Shown here piece after piece: positions 1 through 4,845 of a stretch of DNA of 5,028 nucleotides. Both the position numbers and the translations under genes were made by a program. Numbering within the stretch: position 1 is the stretch's first letter; each line of letters begins with the position of its first letter. The notes under the pieces were generated by a model that worked only from the letters and a program-made list of their open reading frames with translations, did not search any database and had not been told where the DNA came from. The DNA is from Patescibacteria group bacterium. GTDB lineage: Bacteria; Patescibacteriota; Minisyncoccia; Minisyncoccales; JAHIOY01. The stretch spans positions 1 to 5,028 of the forward strand of contig JAHIOY010000026.1 in assembly GCA_018894495.1 (NCBI GenBank), read 5' to 3'.

Positions 1-1309
1 GAGCGGTATTTTTACTGGCGCCATAGCAAGTCAAAACGAAATCCGCAAAATCGTTTTGCGGCAGGGTGGCAAATTTTTCCGTTGGATAAACGCCGAGATA
101 CGAAACTTCAATATTTGGCACTTTTTCTACTAATTTATCTGCTTGAATTTTTAATTGGAACGCCTCTTTCGAAAACAAATCTTTTTTAAGTGAAACTTTT
201 TGCGGCTTCGCTATATTGCTTTTTACTCCGCTTATTTCCTCGCCAACTTTTACTAATCTGTCAAGCGAAACAGAAACCGCCACGCGCGAAGAATCGCAGC
301 CGATAAAATTTCTTTTTAATTTCTGCGCCACGGCCAATGTCGTGCCGCCGCCACAGAAAAAATCAGCCACAATATCGCCCTCGTTGGATGACGCTTTAAT
401 AATTCTTTCCAAAAGCGCTTCTGGTTTTTGAGTAGGATAGCCAACTCTTTCTTTAGCCATTGAATTGAGGGTTCTTACAGAATCATCTTCTAAAAAACTC
501 CAAATATCATCACACGGAATACCCTCATCAAGATAACATTTTTTTCCACTATCACCTCTTATAAAATAATTTCTTCCTTTTTCATCTATAAGATTATATC
601 TCTCTGGATTACGAGATGATATTTTTATTTGATTAAAATTATAATCTTCCGTTTTTGTATATCTCAGAATTATATCGTGTTTTTTCTTAAAGTCTTTTTT
701 CGGTCCGGTTCCAATATCGTAATGCCACACTAGTTCATTTTTAAAATTATCATACCCGAAAATTTTGTCCATTTCGGTTTTGATGTAATGGCTGGCGTGC
801 CAGTCGCAATGAACATAAACCGACCCGGTTTTTTTCAAAACGCGGCGCATTTCCCAAATCCGGGCGTTGAGCCAGACCAAATACGAATCAATCCCGCCTT
901 CCCAAATATCGTAAAACGAGCGGACTTCGTTGGTATCGCCCCAGATGACATTGTAATTCCTGCCCGAGAAAAACGGCGGGTCAATGTAAATCAAGCCAAT
1001 TGATTCGCTCGGCAAAGTCCGCAAGACCTCAAGATTGTCGCCCAAAATTAACTGATTCGCCGGTTTTTCCGGCGCGTTGAAAATAACCGTGTCGCCGTGG
1101 TTCAACGGATGTAAACGCGGTAAATGAATCCATGGAAAAATATGGTCGTAACCCTTATTGTCTTGCCAGCCCATTGGCGGATGCGCCGGGTCAGGCAAGT
1201 TGCTGGTTTTTCGCCGAATTTTATCCGAAGCAGACAAAACCTTTTTCTGCTGCGGCAGAACCTGCTCCGTGGACTCCTTTTGTATTTTTTGTAAATCTTT
1301 ATAATTCAT
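1..1309 (-). CDS. site-specific DNA methyltransferase, beta class (N6-adenine or N4-cytosine), C-terminus cut by window edge
   Basis: Reading down from an ATG at 1309, the frame is open to the left edge (436 complete residues) and the C-terminus is missing. The protein should transfer a methyl group from S-adenosylmethionine to a base in a specific DNA site. Motifs run in the beta-class order: the catalytic motif IV DPPF at residues 110-113, a VHCDWHAS block near 167-174, a variable target-recognition segment at about 186-290, TQKPEALLERII (motif X) at 293-304, and the SAM-binding motif I DFFCGGGTT at 316-324. About 110 residues follow motif I, ending in LGVYPTEKFATL and FADFVLTCYGAS, which looks like a C-terminal domain shared by Mod-like methyltransferases (recalled, less certain). 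The ATG is preferred; a TTG at 1333 is an alternative in the same frame, below an in-frame stop. There is no Shine-Dalgarno. A partner nuclease could lie left of the window, so the enzyme may be half of a restriction system or an orphan. Arginine codon use changes sharply in the recognition segment (see findings). Confidence 0.93.
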   Translation of the reverse strand, partial: MNYKDLQKIQKESTEQVLPQQKKVLSASDKIRRKTSNLPDPAHPPMGWQDNKGYDHIFPWIHLPRLHPLNHGDTVIFNAPEKPANQLILGDNLEVLRTLPSESIGLIYIDPPFFSGRNYNVIWGDTNEVRSFYDIWEGGIDSYLVWLNARIWEMRRVLKKTGSVYVHCDWHASHYIKTEMDKIFGYDNFKNELVWHYDIGTGPKKDFKKKHDIILRYTKTEDYNFNQIKISSRNPERYNLIDEKGRNYFIRGDSGKKCYLDEGIPCDDIWSFLEDDSVRTLNSMAKERVGYPTQKPEALLERIIKASSNEGDIVADFFCGGGTTLAVAQKLKRNFIGCDSSRVAVSVSLDRLVKVGEEISGVKSNIAKPQKVSLKKDLFSKEAFQLKIQADKLVEKVPNIEVSYLGVYPTEKFATLPQNDFADFVLTCYGASKNTA

Positions 1310-1330
1310 ATCACTACGGGGCTTCGCTTT
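1309..1330 (-). repeat. fragment of the intergenic hairpin-repeat family in the methyltransferase leader
   Basis: On the minus strand the bases just before the methyltransferase ATG read AAAGCGAAGCCCCGTAGTGA. The stretch CCCCGTAGTGA is also the left arm of the hairpin at 2139-2169 (read there on the plus strand), and AAAGCGAAG followed by a pyrimidine and CCCG recurs at 2674-2687 (plus strand). It lacks the pairing right arm, so it is a partial copy. It forms the 5' leader and abuts the start codon. Confidence 0.6.
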
Positions 1331-1331
1331 C

Positions 1332-1360
1332 AATTTAACTCATTTTTGGCTTTTTATCAA
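1332..1360 (-). promoter_or_regulatory. candidate sigma70-type promoter of the methyltransferase gene
   Basis: On the minus strand TTGATA (1360-1355, one base off TTGACA) is followed after exactly 17 bases by TAAATT (1337-1332, four of six consensus bases). The predicted start of transcription near 1325 leaves a leader of about 16 bases. Its place between the terminator of the upstream gene and the methyltransferase start fits an independent transcription unit. It is called from sequence match only. Confidence 0.45.
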
Positions 1361-1368
1361 TTTTAGCG

Positions 1369-1410
1369 AAAAAAAACCAGCCCCGCGCCAAAAATTTGAT
1401 ATGGGGGCTG
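1369..1410 (-). terminator. Rho-independent terminator after the MscS-like gene
   Basis: On the minus strand CAGCCCC (1410-1404) pairs perfectly with GGGGCTG (1384-1378), with a 19-base loop. One base after the stem come eight T residues (1376-1369). It begins 18 bases after the TAA of the MscS-like gene, so it should end that transcript and insulate the methyltransferase gene. On the plus strand the stem is followed by ATTTTT, a weaker terminator. Confidence 0.8.
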
Positions 1411-1428
1411 ATTTTTCCAATGCAAAAA

Positions 1429-2109
1429 TTATTTTTCTGAAATCTTCGCCTTTAATTCTTCAATTAACTTTGCCGCCGCATCTTTGCCGCCAAGTCCGAA
1501 AGCCAATCCTAAAGATAAAACAAGCATTCCAACAAAACCAAAAACAATGGCATTGATAATGGATGCCGCTACTCCCAGTTGAGCTAAAATCGTCAATAAG
1601 GCAAAAATATAAATTGCCCAGCGAGAAACCGTCCCAAAAAATCCAGCATAGTCCACCCCGATTTTTTTGACACTCGCCCTGACAACTTTTTCAATAATAT
1701 CAGCCACGATAATAGCAACAACAAAAATCGCAATGGCGACAATTAAATTCGGAAGCCAACTAATAAAACTATTCAATAACACCGCGAATTGATAAAACCC
1801 CAAAACGTCAACCGCCGCCGATAAAAAGACGATGACCAAAATCCATTTGAAAATCGCCCCGATAAATTCTGAAGGGTTAACTTTTAATTCCGCTTTCTCT
1901 AAGGCGTCTTTCCAACCCGTTCTTTCAAAAATCCGGTTAAATTTTAGCTGAACCAAGATTCCTGCAACGAGTCGTCCAATTGCGATAGCGATAAGCCAGC
2001 CGACGACAAAAATAATGAGCGCGCCAAGTAGTTTGGGAATAAAAACCAAAAATATCTGCCAGGCGCTTTGAAGGGCTTGGATAGTTATCGTAGTCCAATC
2101 TTGAATCAT
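1429..2109 (-). CDS. MscS-like multi-helix membrane protein (conserved TM-helix family)
   Basis: This 226-residue protein is almost entirely hydrophobic. Helices are predicted at about 18-50, 82-103, 118-140, 160-180 and 184-206, joined by short charged loops. After the last helix comes GLAFGLGGKDAAAKLIEEL (201-219), a glycine-rich turn and charged tail typical of proteins with the conserved TM-helix repeat, which are usually annotated as mechanosensitive ion channel family members. It ends before the cytoplasmic beta domain that follows the pore helix in classical MscS (about 286 residues in E. coli), and no reading-frame break explains this, so the short form is probably its natural length. 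A role in membrane-tension or osmotic response is inferred from the family; channel activity is not shown. The ATG at 2109 has no Shine-Dalgarno, the upstream bases being A/T only. It is probably transcribed alone, with the terminator at 1369-1410. Confidence 0.85.
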   Translation of the reverse strand: MIQDWTTITIQALQSAWQIFLVFIPKLLGALIIFVVGWLIAIAIGRLVAGILVQLKFNRIFERTGWKDALEKAELKVNPSEFIGAIFKWILVIVFLSAAVDVLGFYQFAVLLNSFISWLPNLIVAIAIFVVAIIVADIIEKVVRASVKKIGVDYAGFFGTVSRWAIYIFALLTILAQLGVAASIINAIVFGFVGMLVLSLGLAFGLGGKDAAAKLIEELKAKISEK

Positions 2110-2138
2110 AAAATTTATTTTAAATATTAATTTTCTTG

Positions 2139-2169
2139 CCCCGTAGTGAGCTTCGCTCTACTACTGGGG
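2139..2169 (+). repeat. hairpin element A, 13-bp stem with two bulged T bases
   Basis: Read on the plus strand, left arm CCCCGTAGTGAGC (2139-2151) and right arm GCTCTACTACTGGGG (2155-2169) pair around a TTC loop. Thirteen pairs form if T2159 and T2165 are left unpaired. The element lies 30 bases upstream of the MscS-like start, in a spacer. Neither strand has a T tract directly after it, so it is not a standard terminator. It is homologous in architecture to the hairpin at 2683-2713. Confidence 0.75.
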
Positions 2170-2179
2170 TCGACCTTTA

Positions 2180-2242
2180 CGTGATTTTTTTCTTTCGGAA
2201 AAAATCTACTGCGTGATTTTTTTCTTTCGGAAAAAATCTACT
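2180..2242. repeat. two tandem 31-base hairpin repeats (period 32)
   Basis: Identical 31-base units occupy 2180-2210 and 2212-2242, separated by one G. Each unit folds with GATTTTTT pairing to AAAAAATC around an eight-base loop. An outer GT/AC pairing is reached by leaving one T unpaired on the right arm, as in element A, and both share the outline GTGA...TCTACT. The units lie 18 bases downstream of the tRNA 3' end and could help end the csp-tRNA transcript, but the T runs are inside the stems rather than after them, so a terminator is not called. Confidence 0.8.
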
Positions 2243-2259
2243 AGCGGCCATTTAGTTAG

Positions 2260-2331
2260 TGGACCCGGTGGGAATCGGACCCACGATCTCCTCATTGCAA
2301 ATGAGGTGTTCTTCCACTAAACTACAGGCCC
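2260..2331 (-). tRNA. tRNA-Ala (anticodon UGC)
   Basis: The minus strand folds into a full 72-base cloverleaf: acceptor GGGCCTG with CGGGTCC, D stem GTTT/GAAC with a seven-base loop, anticodon stem CCTCA/TGAGG around TTTGCAA (anticodon TGC), a five-base variable loop, and T stem GTGGG/CCCAC. The acceptor contains the G3-U70 wobble pair, the identity signal for alanyl-tRNA synthetase, with A73 as discriminator. CCA is not encoded (A73 is followed by CTA), so a CCA-adding enzyme is needed. The T loop is TCCGATT, giving C at position 55 where U (later pseudouridine) is nearly universal. The gene starts 15 bases after the cold-shock gene on the same strand, with no promoter visible between them. 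Confidence 0.96.
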
Positions 2332-2346
2332 GGAATTACTTCAAAC

Positions 2347-2544
2347 TTATACGCGCGATACCTTTGTGGCGGCCAATCCTTTTTCACCTTTAACGACTTC
2401 AAAGGTGACTTCATCGCCAACCTTCAATTCGTCAAACGTCACACTATTCAATTCCTTGGAATGGAAGAATAGATCCTTTGCTTCGCCTTCGCGAGAAATA
2501 AATCCGAATCCTCTGTCCGTAAGTGTCTTGATAGTTCCGTTCAT
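2347..2544 (-). CDS. cold-shock domain protein (CspA family)
   Basis: This 65-residue single-domain protein has the expected length of bacterial cold-shock proteins, which bind single-stranded RNA and DNA and melt RNA structure. It opens NGTIKTLTD, followed by RNP1-like RGFGFISREG (11-20) and RNP2-like DLFFHSKEL (24-32), then VGDEVTFEVVKGEKGLAATKV (split here: VGDEVTFEVV at 42-51, then KGEKGLAATKV at 52-62), the C-terminal strands of the OB fold. The tryptophan usual at the start of the fold (GTVKWF in E. coli) is replaced by GTIKTL, leaving fewer stacking aromatics on the binding face. The ATG at 2544 has no Shine-Dalgarno. A strong promoter lies about 65 bases upstream of the ATG by predicted transcript start, leaving a leader with a small hairpin. 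tRNA-Ala follows 15 bases after the TAA. Confidence 0.95.
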   Translation of the reverse strand: MNGTIKTLTDRGFGFISREGEAKDLFFHSKELNSVTFDELKVGDEVTFEVVKGEKGLAATKVSRV

Positions 2545-2572
2545 ATGATTGTTTTTATGCTTATTTTTACCG

Positions 2573-2592
2573 GGAAACTCGACTATGTTTCC
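2573..2592 (-). promoter_or_regulatory. hairpin in the cold-shock gene 5' leader
   Basis: In the transcript GGAAAC (2592-2587) pairs with GTTTCC (2578-2573) around an eight-base loop; one more C-G pair is possible with a bulge. It ends 28 bases before the ATG. cspA-type leaders are known to act as temperature-sensitive structures in E. coli, so a regulatory role is plausible, but the stem is short and the claim rests on position. Confidence 0.35.
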
Positions 2593-2615
2593 GTGTCTTA
2601 CTATACTTTGTCATT

Positions 2616-2644
2616 ATCATAGTTTATATGTCATATTTTGTCAA
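2616..2644 (-). promoter_or_regulatory. near-consensus sigma70 promoter for the cold-shock gene and tRNA-Ala
   Basis: On the minus strand a perfect TTGACA (2644-2639) is followed after exactly 17 bases by TATGAT (2621-2616), one base off the consensus. The predicted start near 2609 gives a leader of about 65 bases to the ATG at 2544. It is the best promoter match in the window, as expected for an abundant cold-shock protein and a tRNA. Confidence 0.82.
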
Positions 2645-2659
2645 ACGCGAGTCGGGGTA

Positions 2660-2675
2660 TTCCTGCGCCGCGGAA
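2660..2675 (+). repeat. small GC-rich hairpin, copy 1 of a repeat also at 4916-4933
   Basis: TTCCTGCGCCGCGGAA folds as TTCC and GC pairing with GC and GGAA, with T2664 unpaired and a three-base loop. A copy differing by two single-base indels lies in the same orientation at 4917-4932. The two copies lie outside the protease-antitoxin-toxin genes, one on each side. Confidence 0.55.
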
Positions 2676-2682
2676 AGCGAAG

Positions 2683-2718
2683 TCCCGCACCGAGCTATGC
2701 TCTGGTGCTGGGATTTTT
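2683..2718 (+). repeat. hairpin element B, two bulged T bases, followed by T5 on the plus strand
   Basis: On the plus strand left arm TCCCGCACCGAGC (2683-2695) pairs with right arm GCTCTGGTGCTGGGA (2699-2713) around a TAT loop. Thirteen pairs form with T2703 and T2709 bulged, at the same stem positions as in element A. TTTTT follows (2714-2718), so the plus strand resembles a Rho-independent terminator. No gene reads in that direction; on the minus strand, where the toxin ends at 2739, the hairpin is followed by CTTCGCTTT and lacks a proper T tract. It separates the toxin gene from the cold-shock promoter. Confidence 0.75.
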
Positions 2719-2738
2719 CAACGATTTGTTTTTGGATT

Positions 2739-3074
2739 TCAACTAACCCTTTCTTTCACTAAGTTTATTAATTCCTGTTCGGATTTGTAGGTGCCGTGAC
2801 GAGAAAATACTAAAATTTTACAACTTTCATCGTCTATCATTTGAAATACCACGCGATAACCTTTTGATTTACCGATATTTTCTCGCAACGGCACAACGCG
2901 CGCTTTGTAAATTTTCCGCTCTCCAAAACCAGGAAAGGCATCAATAGCTGGCGTCTCATGTAATCCCTTCAAACAAAAAAGACGCTCCCATGCCTCTAAC
3001 GAATCAAGCGGCGCCGTGAAGCGCCGCAAGTTTCTCAAATCTTTTACAATATCATTATGACGGACAATCCTCAT
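2739..3074 (-). CDS. RelE/ParE-like toxin of a Panacea toxin-antitoxin pair (putative)
   Basis: This 111-residue protein starts 14 bases after the stop of the antitoxin gene. Its C-terminal half matches the pattern of RelE/ParE-fold toxins: a basic strand IYKARVVPLR (55-64), KSKGYRVVFQMID (69-81), then CKILVFSRHGTY (85-96) and a final helix with KSEQELINLV (97-106). In RelE relatives, basic and aromatic residues on these strands act on ribosome-bound mRNA; K71, R74, R92, H93 and Y96 are candidates here, not assigned catalysts. The first 50 residues, rich in Leu and Arg, are longer than the usual two-helix RelE start. Gene order antitoxin-then-toxin and the tight spacing fit a type II module. 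It could be a non-toxic RelE-like protein; the fold call is by pattern only. The ATG at 3074 has no clear Shine-Dalgarno, so translation may depend on coupling to the antitoxin. Confidence 0.68.
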   Translation of the reverse strand: MRIVRHNDIVKDLRNLRRFTAPLDSLEAWERLFCLKGLHETPAIDAFPGFGERKIYKARVVPLRENIGKSKGYRVVFQMIDDESCKILVFSRHGTYKSEQELINLVKERVS

Positions 3075-3088
3075 ACCACATATAACCG

Positions 3089-3811
3089 TTATATTTTTGC
3101 CATCTCGCCGTATTTATTGCGATAATACACAAGATTATAATCAATAACACCATTCGGCTTTGTCGCAATCCATGGCGCCTCTCCGTGACTTGCATTTTTC
3201 ATCTCCGCGCCGGCAAACTTCTCCCATTTATCAGCCACCTCTTCTAACATAAGCAGTTCTTCTTTGGTAAAGACATTTATGTCAAAATCTTTTAATGCCT
3301 CAATGTGCATTTGGTCATTAAGTCCGAGAGCCACCTTGCGCTTGGTAATTTTAATTTCATTGCCGGACATTTTCTTCAACATTTTTTCTCCCATACGCGG
3401 CACCGGCCCATATTCAAAACGCAGGTATTCATCGCCGGTCACGGAACGCCCATATTTTTCAAAAAAATCAAAATCAAGGAAGTACAAAAGCTTCATCAAC
3501 TTGAGTTTGCCAAGCGTGCCGTTCTGAATCTTTTTGGCGAAAAACAGGATGGCGTTTTTATACTTTTTTTCGTTGATTTTAACCACCTTGATATCTTTTT
3601 CATCAATCTTTAATCCTTTAAAAAGTCCCCACCCTTTAAGTTTCGTCTTAGCCTGAACTTGAGGAAGTTCAAAATGAAATATTTTCTCCAATTCTAAAAC
3701 TCCATCCCCCAAATCAGGAAGAAACAGTTTATTTTCCTCAACAGAAAAAGGAATTAAGCATTGGGTTGAATCTTGATCTGTTTGATATTTTGCGGTAGTT
3801 TCAATAGACAT
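3089..3811 (-). CDS. Panacea (SocA-like, DUF4065) domain antitoxin
   Basis: This 240-residue protein carries the Panacea domain at about 83-220. The signature is clear: KLKLMKLLYFLDFDFFEKYG (102-121), then SVTGDEYLRFEYGPVPRM (123-140), and near the end SHGEAPWIAT (208-217). The family includes the SocA antitoxin of Caulobacter and the antitoxins that neutralise toxins of many unrelated folds, usually encoded next to them. Here the partner is the small downstream gene. The first 80 residues are not Panacea: they have no recognisable DNA-binding domain, but contain KLKGWGLFKGLKIDEKDI (57-74), which resembles the Gly/acidic tails by which some small antitoxins contact toxins (a weak similarity). 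The ATG at 3811 lies 23 bases after the protease gene, without Shine-Dalgarno. A weak promoter with an internal palindrome lies just upstream (3837-3866) and could allow separate, autoregulated expression. Confidence 0.88.
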   Translation of the reverse strand: MSIETTAKYQTDQDSTQCLIPFSVEENKLFLPDLGDGVLELEKIFHFELPQVQAKTKLKGWGLFKGLKIDEKDIKVVKINEKKYKNAILFFAKKIQNGTLGKLKLMKLLYFLDFDFFEKYGRSVTGDEYLRFEYGPVPRMGEKMLKKMSGNEIKITKRKVALGLNDQMHIEALKDFDINVFTKEELLMLEEVADKWEKFAGAEMKNASHGEAPWIATKPNGVIDYNLVYYRNKYGEMAKI

Positions 3812-3834
3812 ATTTTAGAATTATGTTTGAAATT

Positions 3835-4803
3835 TTATTTTATTTGTTCCCATTTCTGGGAATCAATATGCATATCAATTGCCGGTTTATTATCCCGAAT
3901 TGTTTTTTGAACTTTACCTTTAAATATAAATTGATTTGATAAATCATCACTTTCAATATAAGCCCCTGTATACTTTACTTCTGCCATTTCTTTATCGTCA
4001 AGTATCTCTAATGGGTGAAATGGTATGCCAAGTTTCATCTCTTTGGCGTAAGCATCATATAAATCCCATATGTCTTTTTCTAGAGCCGCATCGGGTTCTT
4101 CAATCTCAAGCCCTAAATCTTTAGCCTCGTCTCTTGTTATAGGATAACCGTGAATACAAATATCGCTAGTTATCGCATTAACAATTTTCTTAATCCTTTC
4201 CTCGTTTTTTATATGAATTCTTAATAATTTTTCTGCAATTTGTTTTGCCATTCTAATCGCTCGATAAGCATTTCCCAGAGATAAAGGATGAAGCTTTTCT
4301 CCCAGTTGTTTATAAATTTCATTCATTTGCTCATTTTTTACACCTGCCTTTTCTTTAGCTAAAAGAAAATAAGAATTAATATCTTCTACGTTGATTTCTA
4401 ATTTCTGCTGAGGATTTTGAGGATTAACGGGATTAAAGGGATGCATCGTTGAGGGATCAGTCGGACTTAACTCACCCAATTTCCCCATCAAAATTTTATT
4501 TGCTCCCAAGGCAATTAGGGTCCCGGCAGAATGAGCTCTGTAAGGAATAATTAACTCAAAATCTTGAGTATAACTTCTAATAAGCTTTACCAATCTTAAG
4601 GGAGCAACCATGTCACCACCTCTGGTATAAAGAAATAAACTTATCTTCTTTTGATGACCAAAATTTTCTAAATGCCGATTAAATATGGGAACTACCTCGT
4701 CAGCAATTCTTGTAGCAAAGGGTTGACGATCCCCTGTAATATAAGTAATAAGCCGGGAGTCACGAGCTTCTTCAATTTTTTTTATTAAATCTTGTTTATT
4801 CAT
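3835..4803 (-). CDS. SDH-family Clp-fold serine protease
   Basis: This 322-residue protein belongs to the SDH-type (serine dehydrogenase proteinase) branch of the ClpP/crotonase fold, distantly related to ClpP and SppA. Visible landmarks are ISLFLYTRGGDMVAPLRLVK (54-73), the oxyanion-strand turn and following helix; IIPYRAHSAGTLIALGANKI (85-104) with nucleophile candidate Ser92 in AHSAGT; and GELSPTDP (110-117), the second loop. LHPLSLGNAYRAIR (171-184) has His172, a candidate for the catalytic histidine. The residues 185-322 are less typical and charged, ending in DMHIDSQKWEQIK. No signal peptide or membrane anchor is seen, so it is probably cytoplasmic. Substrates are unknown. It is the first gene of an apparent operon with the Panacea antitoxin (23 bases on) and its toxin, and follows a transposase remnant. 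The ATG at 4803 has no Shine-Dalgarno. Confidence 0.85.
   Translation of the reverse strand: MNKQDLIKKIEEARDSRLITYITGDRQPFATRIADEVVPIFNRHLENFGHQKKISLFLYTRGGDMVAPLRLVKLIRSYTQDFELIIPYRAHSAGTLIALGANKILMGKLGELSPTDPSTMHPFNPVNPQNPQQKLEINVEDINSYFLLAKEKAGVKNEQMNEIYKQLGEKLHPLSLGNAYRAIRMAKQIAEKLLRIHIKNEERIKKIVNAITSDICIHGYPITRDEAKDLGLEIEEPDAALEKDIWDLYDAYAKEMKLGIPFHPLEILDDKEMAEVKYTGAYIESDDLSNQFIFKGKVQKTIRDNKPAIDMHIDSQKWEQIK
3837..3866 (-). promoter_or_regulatory. candidate promoter with internal palindrome before the antitoxin gene
   Basis: On the minus strand TTGATT (3866-3861) is followed after 18 bases by TAAAAT (3842-3837), with a predicted start about 20 bases before the antitoxin ATG. A perfect inverted repeat TTCCCA/TGGGAA with a GAAA loop (3862-3847) overlaps the -35 box and fills most of the spacer, the place where a toxin-antitoxin operator would act. 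The same bases encode the last residues of the protease (DSQKWE), which limits how much the palindrome can be read as selected. Confidence 0.32.
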
Positions 4804-4845
4804 AGTCGTTTAATTTATTTTAGCAGATTTCTAACCTCTTTTATA

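Noticed and set aside
216..1338. Plus-strand open frames of 68-71 codons at 216-431, 788-1003 and 1132-1338
   Set aside because: They lie antisense to the methyltransferase frame, which carries clear catalytic motifs; their translations show no domain.
1429..2109. Truncated classical MscS channel
   Set aside because: The gene ends cleanly with a stop and its own terminator, and the short helix-repeat form is a known family type; no remnant of a beta domain is seen downstream.
2180..2242. Minimal CRISPR-like array
   Set aside because: Only two copies separated by a single base, so there is no spacer; no cas gene is near.
2683..2718. Terminator of the protease-antitoxin-toxin operon
   Set aside because: The T tract follows the hairpin only on the plus strand; the operon reads on the minus strand, where the hairpin is followed by CTTCGC.
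2366..2746. Plus-strand open frames at 2366-2548 and 2549-2746
   Set aside because: The first is antisense to the cold-shock gene; the second covers the csp promoter and the hairpin spacer and has unconvincing composition.
3264..4124. Plus-strand open frames at 3264-3527, 3305-3613 and 3936-4124
   Set aside because: They are shadows of the Panacea antitoxin and protease genes, without start signals or recognisable domains.
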